Shown here piece by piece: positions 52,404 to 61,022 of a DNA stretch of 64,000 nucleotides. The notes under the pieces were generated by a model. The model had not been told where the DNA came from. It made no database searches and saw only the letters and a list, made by a program, of their open reading frames with translations. Positions within the stretch are counted from its first letter, which is position 1. Each line of letters starts with the position of its first letter. Origin of the DNA: Candidatus Zixiibacteriota bacterium (lineage in GTDB: Bacteria; Zixibacteria; MSB-5A5; GN15; JACZUZ01); NCBI GenBank assembly GCA_024280775.1, contig JAJRPM010000005.1:45353-109352 (forward strand). The letters run 5' to 3'. The translations under genes and the position numbers were made by a program.

Positions 52404-52952
52404 CTAATTTACTTCCAGCGTCTCAAGCCGCTCGCGCAACTTGCGTAATTCATTTTCAACTGTTCCGTCGATGACATCATCTTTGAGACGAACTCTTACT
52501 CCGCCAATGACCGAACTATCTATTCTCTCAGAGAACTCAACTGTCTTGCCGAGCTTGCTTTGTAGTTTGCTAACCAAGGCTTCGCGTTGCTTATCAGAGA
52601 TTTGATGCGCCACCGTGAATTCCGCTTTGACAATACCGCGTTCATCGGCTACCAAATCGCGAAACTCCTCAATCATAAAAGGCAGGTACTGTACTCTGCG
52701 CTTGCGCGCAACCAGCAGTACAAACTCGCGAATGCCTCTATTGAAACCTTCAGCGAAGACTTTATTGATTAGCGCTTCTTTCTTGTCATCGCCGATTTGC
52801 GGCGCGGCAAGATAGTTTATCAATGAACGATCACGCTCAAAGACAGTCTGCAGGACAGCCAATTGCTCATCGGCCTCGCTGAGATAATTCCTCTCTTTGG
52901 CGGAATCAAATAGCGCTCGCGCGTATCTTATCGCTACTTCTCTATCAAGCAT
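52404..52952 (-). CDS. atpH: ATP synthase delta subunit
   Basis: This 182-residue peripheral-stalk subunit has an N-terminal helical domain (ATP synthase OSCP/delta: IRYARALFDSAKERN) and a C-terminal region IDSSVIGGVRVRLKDDVIDGTVENELRKLRERL, the conserved delta signature. It follows atpF by 50 bp. Confidence 0.94.
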   Translation of the reverse strand: MLDREVAIRYARALFDSAKERNYLSEADEQLAVLQTVFERDRSLINYLAAPQIGDDKKEALINKVFAEGFNRGIREFVLLVARKRRVQYLPFMIEEFRDLVADERGIVKAEFTVAHQISDKQREALVSKLQSKLGKTVEFSERIDSSVIGGVRVRLKDDVIDGTVENELRKLRERLETLEVN

Positions 52953-53002
52953 GCGCTAGTGGCTAGGCGTTACAGTCGGGGCAAAAAGCGCCAACTACAA
53001 CG

Positions 53003-53485
53003 TTAGACTTTCTCCAGTTTATCAATAAACCCGGCTACCAGCTCGCGGTCTTTGTCCGCATTGAGCTTTTCAGCGAGGATTTTCTCAGCGGCTCTCATTG
53101 TGATTTCCACCATGTCCTTTTTCAACTGGACTTTGGCTTTGGCCACTTCGCGCACTGTTTCTTCTTTCGATTTGATGATAATTTCTTTGGCCTCGGCTTG
53201 CGCATTGGACTTCAGCTCATTGGCCAACTTTTGGCCTTCACTCACACCATCAAGAAGTTTTTGCCGACGTTCAGCTTCAATCTCTTTGATTTTCTGCTGA
53301 TACAGCTCTTCCTGCTGGCGCACGCCCTGCTGACGCAACTCGATTTCGCGAAAATCACCAACGATTTTTTCACGACGCTCTTCAAGCATCTCCATCACCG
53401 GACCCCAAGCGTATTTCTTGAGGAGCCAAACGACAATCAGAAAACCAAGAGCGTGTGTGACTATTTGTTGCCAGACTATATCCAT
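53003..53485 (-). CDS. atpF: ATP synthase b subunit
   Basis: This 160-residue protein has a single N-terminal membrane helix (VTHALGFLIVVWLLKKYAW) followed by a long charged coiled coil. It anchors delta and alpha to the membrane sector. A single b gene suggests a homodimer. It follows atpE by about 75 bp. Confidence 0.94.
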   Translation of the reverse strand: MDIVWQQIVTHALGFLIVVWLLKKYAWGPVMEMLEERREKIVGDFREIELRQQGVRQQEELYQQKIKEIEAERRQKLLDGVSEGQKLANELKSNAQAEAKEIIIKSKEETVREVAKAKVQLKKDMVEITMRAAEKILAEKLNADKDRELVAGFIDKLEKV

Positions 53486-53560
53486 TAACTACTCGCGTTC
53501 AAATTCTTTTCGGTTATAATCGGAGTGTCAAAACACAACACCGCGAATACCATGTTGTCA

Positions 53561-53794
53561 TTAGCCTATTTTACTGAACAACATGAAGAACACAACGAGA
53601 GCATAGATGGTCAACGCTTCGCAAAGTCCGGCGCCGATAATCATACTGGTCTGAATTTTGCCGTGAGCTTCCGGCTGACGTCCCATAGCTTCCATCGCCT
53701 GGCCTACTGCGCGACCTAGACCGATACCTGAACCGATTGCCGCAATACCAATTGACAATGGCAGTGAAAACGCTAAAGCTGTTTGATAATCCAT
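53561..53794 (-). CDS. atpE: ATP synthase c subunit
   Basis: This 77-residue proteolipid has two membrane helices joined by the RQPE loop. The ion-binding Glu lies in helix 2 (GLCEALTIYALVV). Sodium-type rings carry a helix-1 Gln and a Ser after the Glu; here these positions are Leu (GIGLG) and Ala (CEAL), so proton coupling is most likely. Confidence 0.95.
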   Translation of the reverse strand: MDYQTALAFSLPLSIGIAAIGSGIGLGRAVGQAMEAMGRQPEAHGKIQTSMIIGAGLCEALTIYALVVFFMLFSKIG

Positions 53795-53867
53795 AATTCC
53801 TCCAAGATACTTATGAGTTGATTCTATTTTCTATTATTTGCTAAAACTTATTCTCGCTTGATGTCAC

Positions 53868-54842
53868 CTAATGCTCCTCATGGGGTAGCATCAGTGACAA
53901 ATAGATTGTTGATAGGATCGTGAAAACAAGCGCCTGAATCGTTGAGAAAAGCAGTCCCAACGGTATGAACAGCACTTGGAACGGAACACCTACATTGAGA
54001 TACTCTCCGGTCAGAGACAATCCCAGCCCTACCAAAGCGAATATTACGATGTCCTCACCGGTGATATTACCGAACAAACGAGCGGCAAGTGAGAACGGCT
54101 TGGCGAACTCGCCAATTATGTGAATCGGCAACATCAGCGGGACTAGAACCCATCCGGTTACATCACGCGGCGAGCCAGCCAGATGATCCATCCAGCCAAG
54201 AACACCGAGGCTCTTGAAACCAACGTATTGCGAGTAGAAGAAAATGATGATGGCTAAAGAGAGGGTGATGTTAATCGAGGTTGACGGTGATTTCAAAAAG
54301 GGAACCAGACCCATGAGGTTCATAGTCAGGATATAGAAGAACAGTGAACCGAGTAACGGCATCATCCTCTTGGTTTCTTTGCCTAGCATAGCATAGAAGA
54401 AGTCGTAGAAGTATTCGACCATCATCTCGACAAGGTTTTGCAGCTTTCCGGGGATCATTTTCCGTTTGGCATGCGCGCGTTGCGCTACTACTACTAGAAA
54501 CAATCCTGCCAGGAAAGCGAAGATTACATTTTCCCAATACTGTATGTCAGTGATAGTTGGGTTTGCCTTGTGGCCGAATATTATCGAGATGATATTCGGA
54601 AGCTCATGACCGCCACCTTCGTGCCCAGCTTCGTGATCGCCGTCATGCTCACCCTCTGTCGCGTGTTCCGCCGTAGCGCTGCGCCCATCTGCTACTTCTG
54701 ATGTGACGTGCTCGGCGGTAGTAGTTTCTGTAGAATGATTACCTGACTCGTCAGCTAGTGTAACACTGAAAGAAGCGAGCGTAAGCGCTGAAAACAGCCC
54801 GAGAATGGCCCAGACTGAAGATTTTGTTGTGCTTGAAGTCAT
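53868..54842 (-). CDS. atpB: ATP synthase a subunit with exported N-terminal extension
   Basis: This 324-residue protein has a signal-peptide-like N-terminus (VWAILGLFSALTLASFSVTLA, about residues 10-30). A hydrophilic segment rich in His, Glu and Asp (about 32-80, e.g. EHDGDHEAGHEGGGHE) precedes the normal a-subunit helices. The essential Arg is present in FSLAARLFGNITGED. The a subunit forms the ion channels against the c ring. The His/acid-rich extension should face the periplasm and might bind metal ions. Confidence 0.93.
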   Translation of the reverse strand: MTSSTTKSSVWAILGLFSALTLASFSVTLADESGNHSTETTTAEHVTSEVADGRSATAEHATEGEHDGDHEAGHEGGGHELPNIISIIFGHKANPTITDIQYWENVIFAFLAGLFLVVVAQRAHAKRKMIPGKLQNLVEMMVEYFYDFFYAMLGKETKRMMPLLGSLFFYILTMNLMGLVPFLKSPSTSINITLSLAIIIFFYSQYVGFKSLGVLGWMDHLAGSPRDVTGWVLVPLMLPIHIIGEFAKPFSLAARLFGNITGEDIVIFALVGLGLSLTGEYLNVGVPFQVLFIPLGLLFSTIQALVFTILSTIYLSLMLPHEEH

Positions 54843-54887
54843 AGCGTTCGATTAATTAGTCTTATAGATACAATATCTAGTTCAGTT

Positions 54888-55367
54888 CTAGCTCAAGAAA
54901 CTTTCGCGTTTCACCTCAGGAGCCTGACCGTCGAGACCCATTAGAGCCCGACCAACAGCTTTGAGAACTACCACGGCAAAGAATAGTGAAAAACCAGCCA
55001 ACAGGTATGAAGCCTCAAACCTCTCGAAGGACAGCAGTCCGTAGCCTGAGAAATATAGTACTGGGAATTTTATTACCAGCAACCCGAAAACTGCAATCTT
55101 ATCAATTTTGCCGGGCTTGATTAGCGCTTCGATGGTTGTCTTGATAAACAGCATGTTTACCAACCCCCACACACCCGCAGACAGAAAAGCCAGCGCCTGC
55201 CATTGGCCGACATAGACCAGGCTATATATCGAACCTACCAAGATCAACGCCGCAGTCATTCTAAGCGAGCGCCTCAGGAACCCTTCGGTCAACATATCTG
55301 TCGCGACAGAATTCGAGGGAGATGTTTTTGCAGAGGAGGTGTTCATCGTTGAGGGGCTATTGAACAT
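54888..55367 (-). CDS. ATP synthase I-like membrane protein
   Basis: This 159-residue protein has four hydrophobic segments (about residues 38-53, 60-76, 92-110 and 118-138) after a 30-residue polar leader. Position between atpZ and atpB, size and topology match AtpI/AtpR-type assembly proteins, which help assemble the c ring or import magnesium. Sequence similarity is low by nature, so position carries most of the weight. ATG at the eighth codon (55346) is an alternative start. Confidence 0.75.
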   Translation of the reverse strand: MFNSPSTMNTSSAKTSPSNSVATDMLTEGFLRRSLRMTAALILVGSIYSLVYVGQWQALAFLSAGVWGLVNMLFIKTTIEALIKPGKIDKIAVFGLLVIKFPVLYFSGYGLLSFERFEASYLLAGFSLFFAVVVLKAVGRALMGLDGQAPEVKRESFLS

Positions 55368-55428
55368 CTAGAGGTTAGCTGTGATATTTCTTCGTAACTG
55401 CTGAAAAAATGAATCAAATGGAGATAGT

Positions 55429-55791
55429 CTAGTTGGACGCGCTTCCGGTATCGTTTGAGTCTTTTCTCTTTTTCTCTTGTTCAATCCTTTTTTCGCGCTT
55501 GAGCAATTGAACCATCTCTCTCACTCCGGCTACGAAACCCAGGATGACGAATAATACAGTCAACCAGGGTGAACTATCAAACTTTTTGTCCAGCCACTGG
55601 CCGATGAAAATTCCTATTATCGGCCCGGCGGCTAGTAACACCGGAATCATTCCGAGTGAACCAATCGTGTTCAGTCGTTTTCCCAGCTTACTCGCGGAGT
55701 TGGAACTTACACTCTTTGGCCGACTTTCTGAGCTCGATTTCTCGTTTCTCTCGTCGTTTTTGCGACCTTCTGAGTCTTGTTCTGGCGGCAT
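55429..55791 (-). CDS. AtpZ/AtpQ-like ATP synthase accessory protein
   Basis: This roughly 120-residue protein has a polar N-terminal 45 residues (ESRPKSVSSNSASK) and two membrane helices (MIPVLLAAGPIIGIFIGQWLD and WLTVLFVILGFVAGVREMV), followed by a basic tail (KREKRIEQEKKRK). The GxxIGxxLD and GFVAGVRE motifs are typical of the AtpZ family, which forms a Ca/Mg channel with AtpI. ATG 55791 is chosen over an in-frame GTG at 55836. It is the first gene of the operon. Confidence 0.82.
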   Translation of the reverse strand: MPPEQDSEGRKNDERNEKSSSESRPKSVSSNSASKLGKRLNTIGSLGMIPVLLAAGPIIGIFIGQWLDKKFDSSPWLTVLFVILGFVAGVREMVQLLKREKRIEQEKKRKDSNDTGSASN

Positions 55792-55826
55792 AATTACTGA
55801 ACTGGAGCCTCCGCAAAAGAGGCAAG

Positions 55827-55883
55827 CCAACCCCACTGCAGGGGTCCAACCCCACCGCGGGGGTCCAACCCCACCGCGGGGGT
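55827..55883. repeat. Three tandem 19-bp GC-rich palindromic units before the ATP operon
   Basis: Units at 55827-55845, 55846-55864 and 55865-55883 share the form CCAACCCCACCGCGGGGGT, the first with two base changes. Each can fold as CCCC/GGGG around a short loop. They lie between the promoter region and atpZ on the minus strand, so they would be in the mRNA leader or in DNA close to the start. Function unknown. Confidence 0.75.
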
Positions 55884-55889
55884 CAGTGG

Positions 55890-55903
55890 CCGAATATATT
55901 CGG
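55890..55903. promoter_or_regulatory. 14-bp perfect palindrome upstream of the ATP operon
   Basis: CCGAATATATTCGG is fully self-complementary and is flanked by AGTG and CACT at matched distances. Such a site could bind a dimeric regulator. It lies about 100 bp before the atpZ start. Confidence 0.4.
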
Positions 55904-56183
55904 AGTCACTCACATGTCAAGGCATTTCTTAGGGAATGGGCAAACTTTATGGAGTGACCCGGCCCGATTTGATTGAGAGGAATGAGAGAAAAAGCCCCTT
56001 GGCAAGCCCTATCATGTTACTAATAAATGCTTTACAGCAAAGATGCCATGATGAATATTCATGCACGCCCAATTCCTACTTGTGTCATATTTCACAATCT
56101 GCTTCTGCCTGATGTAGCGATTCAACGGGAAAATTCGTACGAGCAGCTGTGAAAACTCGAAAGGATTCTCCGATACAGTCTAT
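55904..56183. other. Divergent intergenic region
   Basis: About 280 bp between the ATP synthase unit (minus) and the leucine-repeat protein gene (plus). Promoters for both must lie here. I cannot assign hexamers with confidence. Confidence 0.3.
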
Positions 56184-57860
56184 ATGCGCCTACAATTCAA
56201 CAAATTAGCAGGAATCGGCTTCCCGGCATTGTTCATTGTTTTCTCCATCTTAATCCAGTCGATTGGAGTTATTCGAGTTTATGCGGCTGGAGCCGAGAGT
56301 GTTGAACCGATCCCAATAGCTCCTCTCTCTATGGATGAATTCAATACTGTCCTGGAATCGGGGGTAGGCTGGGAGCGTATTAGGGCTCTAACTGACAAAC
56401 AGGCGTTGGCTTTGAGTCATTTTGGGGGAATCTCTATCAGTGATGACCTTATTTCATATCTCGAAAGGCAAGAATCGGAAGATTCCCCGGAAAAAGCAGA
56501 AAGTTTGACACAGATATCTACCGTCGAGATTCAAGAACTGCTGGGTATCGGCGCGGTGTTGCCTTTGTTTTCTCTGGAGAAACTCAGCGATAGGCAGGCG
56601 GAGTATTTGTCTCGTTTTGGGGGTCACTTGATTTTGTTGTGGAACTTGGGAGCGCTTTCTGAATCTCAGGCCAGGGAATTGGCGCAGTTTCGCGGGGATT
56701 GGAATTATGCGGAGATTGATTTGCGCGGTTTGAGCCACCTGCCGGAACGTAGCGCTAAGGCTCTGTCCAAATTTACAGGAGACAGGTTGAATCTTGACGG
56801 TCTCAAACGCTATGATGATTCACGGGCTTTACCTTTTGAGCTTTTTGAATGCGAGGCTATTTCTTTGAATGGTCTTAGCAGGTTGACTTTGAATCAGGCC
56901 AGAGCTTTGGGAAGTTTTTCCGGTGAAGAGCTTTCCTTAAATGGAATTGAAGGGCTGACAACTTTGCAGGCGCGAGCTCTGGCGGGGTTTGAAGGAGCGG
57001 CGCTTTCGTTGCAGGGAATCACAATGACCGATGATGCGATTATATCAGAGCTAAGCAAGTTTGGCGGACGTATGTTGAATCTCAATGGCCTGAAGTATCT
57101 CAGTGAGGGACAGGCAAAATCTCTGGCTGGATTTTCCGGCTCCGAACTTCGACTTTCGGGATTGCGCGCGCTTAGTGACACTCAGGCCGAAGAATTCGGC
57201 GCGGCGAAATGCCGGGCGCTCTATTTGGATGGTGTCACATGGTTGAGTGACTACCAGGCGACATCGTTGTCATTGTTCGCTGGCTCGATGCTGTCACTAC
57301 GCTCGCTTAATCAAGTAGATATATCAGCGCTACAAAACTTTGCCGGAGATGATTTGTATCTGACAGCCTTGACGGAGCTCAATGGCGCTAAAGTCAATGC
57401 GATATTGGATTTTCGCGCACGGATGGTTTGGCTTAGTGTCTCGCGTATTGTAAGTGATAAGAATTTTGCCAGACTTAGAACTTCGGACTCTATTGGCTTG
57501 GTGATGCCTCAGGTGACATCGATAAAGCGCATACCTCTGCAATTGCTGATGACTTGGCGCGGGGGATTGGAATTCAATAGTGTCACTAAACTCGATAAAC
57601 TGTTTTTGCCTGCTTTGGCGGCTTGGTATGGAAGCGTTTTGCATTTGGACGGGGTTCGCGAGTTGCAGGCCAAGCAAGCAAGCGCTTTGAGCAAATTTCA
57701 GTGTGGGGCGCTTAGTGTCGATGGGCTTTTAGCTCTTACTGACAGTGATATCGAGAATCTGATTCAGTTCGCTGGAAAGGCGATTGACGGTAGCTCCTGG
57801 AGCAGACGGTCGAGAGTGTCATTTGTTCAAAAACAATTCGACGAGCAGAATCGCAGATAG
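56184..57860 (+). CDS. Exported protein of about 18 leucine-repeat units
   Basis: This 558-residue protein has a signal peptide (about residues 1-34, hydrophobic LFIVFSILIQSIGVI). The rest is built of about 18 consecutive repeats of 20-24 residues with consensus xLxLxGLxxLSxxQAxxLAxFxG, e.g. LSLNGIEGLTTLQARALAGF and LNLNGLKYLSEGQAKSLAGF. These look like leucine-rich solenoid repeats in which QA and F replace the usual LRR positions. Likely a secreted or surface binding protein. No catalytic domain is visible, and the ligand is unknown. Confidence 0.78.
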   Translation: MRLQFNKLAGIGFPALFIVFSILIQSIGVIRVYAAGAESVEPIPIAPLSMDEFNTVLESGVGWERIRALTDKQALALSHFGGISISDDLISYLERQESEDSPEKAESLTQISTVEIQELLGIGAVLPLFSLEKLSDRQAEYLSRFGGHLILLWNLGALSESQARELAQFRGDWNYAEIDLRGLSHLPERSAKALSKFTGDRLNLDGLKRYDDSRALPFELFECEAISLNGLSRLTLNQARALGSFSGEELSLNGIEGLTTLQARALAGFEGAALSLQGITMTDDAIISELSKFGGRMLNLNGLKYLSEGQAKSLAGFSGSELRLSGLRALSDTQAEEFGAAKCRALYLDGVTWLSDYQATSLSLFAGSMLSLRSLNQVDISALQNFAGDDLYLTALTELNGAKVNAILDFRARMVWLSVSRIVSDKNFARLRTSDSIGLVMPQVTSIKRIPLQLLMTWRGGLEFNSVTKLDKLFLPALAAWYGSVLHLDGVRELQAKQASALSKFQCGALSVDGLLALTDSDIENLIQFAGKAIDGSSWSRRSRVSFVQKQFDEQNRR

Positions 57861-57906
57861 CAAGCTAACAACTCATCACCTGACCGTCACTAGCTCCTGC
57901 TACACC

Positions 57907-58383
57907 CTACAGCAATAAACGCGCTACAAATTTACCCACGACATTGGTAGCTATCACAACCAGAGTAGCTATACCCAGATGTTCAGCAATAACTTTCCAG
58001 GCCGGAGTTTTCTGATTGGCCGCCAGTCTTATGCTTAGAATTGTTAGCACAAGAAATCCCCAAACTATGCTGACTATTATTGCCTGATACATTTCCAGTA
58101 AGGTTATGGGAATCAAGAAACTCAAAGTCATTAGCGCCTTCGACAGGAAAGTTGCGATTGTCGCTGACCAGATTTCTTTGGGGGTGTGGATATTTTCGGA
58201 TTCTTCGGAGATATGTATACCGAGCGCATCAGAGAGGGCGTCTGCTATTGCGATAGTGACGATGCCGCCGATTACAACAGCCGGGGAGTGAGTGCCGGCA
58301 TGCAGTCCTACGATTAGTCCTAAGGTGGTGATGACTCCGGAGGTGAGTCCGAACATTATGCCTACTGTGAGGGAGTGATTCAT
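57907..58383 (-). CDS. VIT1/CCC1-like membrane protein
   Basis: This 158-residue protein has about five hydrophobic segments. The first half (MFGLTSGVITTLGLIVGLHAGT, VIGGIVTIAIADALSDALGIHISEESE) resembles the N-terminal part of the vacuolar iron transporter family, with acidic and Ser residues along helix 2 as in metal-permeating members. The protein is shorter than typical VIT1 (over 200). Iron or manganese transport is a reasonable inference. It is convergent with the leucine-repeat gene. Confidence 0.65.
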   Translation of the reverse strand: MNHSLTVGIMFGLTSGVITTLGLIVGLHAGTHSPAVVIGGIVTIAIADALSDALGIHISEESENIHTPKEIWSATIATFLSKALMTLSFLIPITLLEMYQAIIVSIVWGFLVLTILSIRLAANQKTPAWKVIAEHLGIATLVVIATNVVGKFVARLLL

Positions 58384-58434
58384 GAGGGTTGGAGGATTAT
58401 TGTGATTATGGTATTTTGTTATCGTTTGGGATTG

Positions 58435-58510
58435 CCGCGTCGCTTCGCTCCTCGCAATGACTCCTAACTGCGATGACTCTTAACTGCAATGACTTTTCCT
58501 CGCAATGACG
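58435..58510. repeat. Diverged copy of the CATTGCGAG inverted-repeat family
   Basis: The stretch contains ATTGCCGCGTCGCTTCGCTC and CTCGCAATGAC, followed by a run of shorter variants (CTGCGATGACT, CTGCAATGACT, CTCGCAATGAC) about 20 bp apart. It is related to the 32-bp inverted repeat at 19055-19140. Confidence 0.6.
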
Positions 58511-58530
58511 AATAGTGCACTTCCTCTTTA

Positions 58531-59529
58531 CTAGAAGGACCAGCCGGCGCTTACGCGGTAGCTGTCATCGAGACTTTCGTGAAAAAGTAGCGCAAAGTCA
58601 ACAGTAAATGATTCGGCGGCGACACCTGCGCCTACTGTGAGATTGCCTACATCGGCGCCGACTCGTCCAAAGAGGGCTTCACGATAGGATACTTCAAAAC
58701 CATAATGTGAATCCAATGACCAGTCACCAGTGTCATATTGCGCGGCCGAGCCGCGGTTCTCGAAACGTATGTCAGCAGATGCTAGAGCGCGCAAGGTGAA
58801 TTCATCGTATGTGTACACATACAAGAAACCAGGTGTGACGGTGGGATTGATAATCTCGGTGGAGCTGTCGTTGAAGCTTACGAACCCTGAGGTAATGTCT
58901 TTCAGCGCTAGCGCCAGACGTAGACGAGAATTATGCTGATAGATTACACCGAAATCTATTGAGCCTCCGTAGCCACTTCGCACCCCGAGGTCACGGTAGA
59001 TTGGTCGTAGTGACAAGCCGAAGTTGAATTTCCCTTTGCGCGCGCCGGCGCTTAGTCCTAGTACGAAATCGCCATGTGTAACTTCTCCGGTTACAAATGC
59101 GCGCCCTGAGCTGTTTAGTCCGGTGAGTTTGATATTGTCACCACCGAGGTAATAGCCAAATATACCGATACTGCGAATGAATCCATTGCCTTTGCGCGGA
59201 GCCACATAGGCGGCGAATTCTTGATTTAGGACCGAGCCAAAGGTTTCCGAATGCATGGCCGCGAGTGATCGTTTCGTCAGGTAGTTCATGCCGGCGGGAT
59301 TCCAGTAGGCGGCTGTTGCATCAAACGGCCCGGCGGCCACAGCTCCGCCCAAGGCCAGCGCGCGAGCGCCGACACCTAATGCGAAGAATTCCCCGGCGAA
59401 CTTTTCAGCTTTGACGGTTGAGATTGAGGTCGACACCAAGAATACAGCTAGCGCTACAGCACAGAGCGCTCGCGCAAGACGATCAAGGGGTAGTATCGGA
59501 ATTATTCTTGGGTTAGACGGATTTGGCAT
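58531..59529 (-). CDS. PorV/PorQ-family outer-membrane protein
   Basis: This 332-residue protein has an N-terminal signal region (LARALCAVALAVFLVSTSISTVKA, about residues 18-41). The family-defining start FALGVGARALALGGAVAAGPFDATAAYWNPAGM follows, then beta strands to a terminal YRVSAGWSF. This family (UPF0164, PorV/PorQ) includes outer-membrane barrels of FCB phyla, some serving type 9 secretion. No other secretion component is nearby, so a general barrel role is safer. ATG 59529 gives a basic leader. Confidence 0.85.
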   Translation of the reverse strand: MPNPSNPRIIPILPLDRLARALCAVALAVFLVSTSISTVKAEKFAGEFFALGVGARALALGGAVAAGPFDATAAYWNPAGMNYLTKRSLAAMHSETFGSVLNQEFAAYVAPRKGNGFIRSIGIFGYYLGGDNIKLTGLNSSGRAFVTGEVTHGDFVLGLSAGARKGKFNFGLSLRPIYRDLGVRSGYGGSIDFGVIYQHNSRLRLALALKDITSGFVSFNDSSTEIINPTVTPGFLYVYTYDEFTLRALASADIRFENRGSAAQYDTGDWSLDSHYGFEVSYREALFGRVGADVGNLTVGAGVAAESFTVDFALLFHESLDDSYRVSAGWSF

Positions 59530-59712
59530 AGAGCTTTTTGCGATTGTCTAAATTGTCATTTTAGGCCAAAGATCATGTGCATCACTAATGAATCTACTTC
59601 ATAATTACCCATGAGGTGTTGCATCTTTTGTAATCGGCCTGACCACCGGTGACTACCCATCCGCCTCTATAGTATATCGGCAGGGTTGGGGAAAACCTAT
59701 TGATAGATAAGC

Positions 59713-59747
59713 AAAAAAATCGGGCGGGCCCCTGGAGGCCTGCCCGA
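59713..59747 (-). terminator. Rho-independent terminator after the HMA-domain gene
   Basis: On the minus strand TCGGGCAGGCC and GGCCCGCCCGA form a stem with a 6-nt loop, followed by seven T residues. It lies 40 bp past the stop codon at 59787. Confidence 0.85.
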
Positions 59748-59786
59748 ATTTATTTGAATCTAGCAGATTTCAAGAAATGGTTCAGA

Positions 59787-60515
59787 CTATATGTCTGTGC
59801 CTTTCTTGTCAGCGTTCTTGCTGTGCTTGCAGAACTTGGAACAAAATGACTCACGCTCGGCTGAGGTCAACTGTGAACAAGCAGTTGAACAACCAGCGGA
59901 TGCTACTGTTGTGCCATTGGCGCCTTTGCCTGATGACGGGCAAGCTTTGCCGGAGGCATTCGCTGTTTTGCCTTTGGAGGCGTTACAGCTGGCATGAGCG
60001 CCGGACTTTGCGTCGGCATTGTCAGAGACGGCAACTGCCGGCATAATTGAACCCTTGAAACCAGCGTCGCTGATGACTTTTGTCAGAGCATCAACATTTG
60101 TGATTGTCGGATCGTAAATTACTTTCGCTGAACCATCGGCGAAAGAAACACTCGGAACCATAACGACGCCATCGGCGCCTTCGAACTTGCTGGTCAAACC
60201 GGTTTCACAACCGCCGCAGGTCATGCCTTCGACTGTATATGAAGCGACTGAAAATGTGCCATTGGCCAGCGGGCAGTTCTTGCTGGAGGTGTTGCAGGCT
60301 TCTTTTGAATCCGCAGAAGCAGTAGTCGCAGAAGTTCCTTTGTTGCAAGTGTAGCTGGCGGAAGTTTTATCGGCGCTAGCTGTAGATGTTTTTGAAGCTG
60401 AGCATGAAGCCTTTGATGAAGCGCAAGAAGCTGAGCCGCCGCAGGCTGACGCCGGGGCGCTGGTGAAGGCAAACGCTAGTGCGGCGATTGCGAAGATTGT
60501 CGTTAGCTTTTTCAA
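59787..60515 (-). CDS. Exported Cys/Ser-rich protein with an HMA metal-binding domain
   Basis: This 242-residue protein has a signal peptide (1-24, ending PASA). A Cys/Ser/Ala-rich N-terminal region (25-90, about nine Cys) is followed by a heavy-metal-associated domain (SYTVEGMTCGGCETGL at about 93-108 through KVISDAGFKGSI). A second Cys-rich stretch (about 170-240) holds CNASKGK, CPSSGKG, CSTACSQ and FCSKFCKHS. GMTCGGC is the metal-binding motif of copper chaperone-like domains. Periplasmic binding of Cu or Hg is plausible. It sits before a DtxR-type regulator gene on the same strand, 500 bp away. Confidence 0.78.
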   Translation of the reverse strand: MKKLTTIFAIAALAFAFTSAPASACGGSASCASSKASCSASKTSTASADKTSASYTCNKGTSATTASADSKEACNTSSKNCPLANGTFSVASYTVEGMTCGGCETGLTSKFEGADGVVMVPSVSFADGSAKVIYDPTITNVDALTKVISDAGFKGSIMPAVAVSDNADAKSGAHASCNASKGKTANASGKACPSSGKGANGTTVASAGCSTACSQLTSAERESFCSKFCKHSKNADKKGTDI

Positions 60516-61022
60516 GGGAAACTCCTTTTGAACGGTTAATGGATTATGTTACGTTATAATGTTTTTGGCAGTTATTTCAGAAGTTATCTGCGTTCAAATA
60601 ATGCTTTACTAATATATAGTATCGTCATTGGATGTTCAAGGAAACTTTTTCTTATTGTAACTCTCTGTAATAAGGCTAGTTACGTGCAATTCCCATTCGC
60701 TATTCTGTTCTGTGAGGAGTAAATCTGCCCGATCCCATCCTGCAGTTACCCTGTTAAACCCCGAAAAGGCATTCAGAGTTCCAAAATCCACAGAGAAATA
60801 GCTCCATGATATAGGATATATCGGCTGATTTCGGCGGAAGGCCCGTCCTGGTTCCCAAATGGGTTCGTTTGGTTATATAGAGTAGGCGTTGTGTGAATCT
60901 TGTAGCAACAGCGCGTGGTGTTCTTGAAGATATCGGAATGGAATGGCTCATACATACACGACAGGGCATGAATCTGTAGCAAATTGGTGGCGAATTTGGG
61001 TTTTCGCGCTCTTAGGGGAATA
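60516..61022. other. 500-bp intergenic region without a supported gene
   Basis: It lies between the HMA-protein start and the DtxR-type gene stop. A minus-strand open frame (60773-61273) overlaps the regulator and has unlikely composition, so I leave it out. No RNA gene is recognised. Confidence 0.35.

Noticed and set aside
53561..53794. Sodium-driven ATP synthase
   Set aside because: The c subunit lacks the helix-1 Gln and the Ser after the ion-binding Glu that mark sodium rings.
55827..55883. Three 19-bp repeats as a CRISPR array
   Set aside because: There are no spacers between units and no cas genes in the window.
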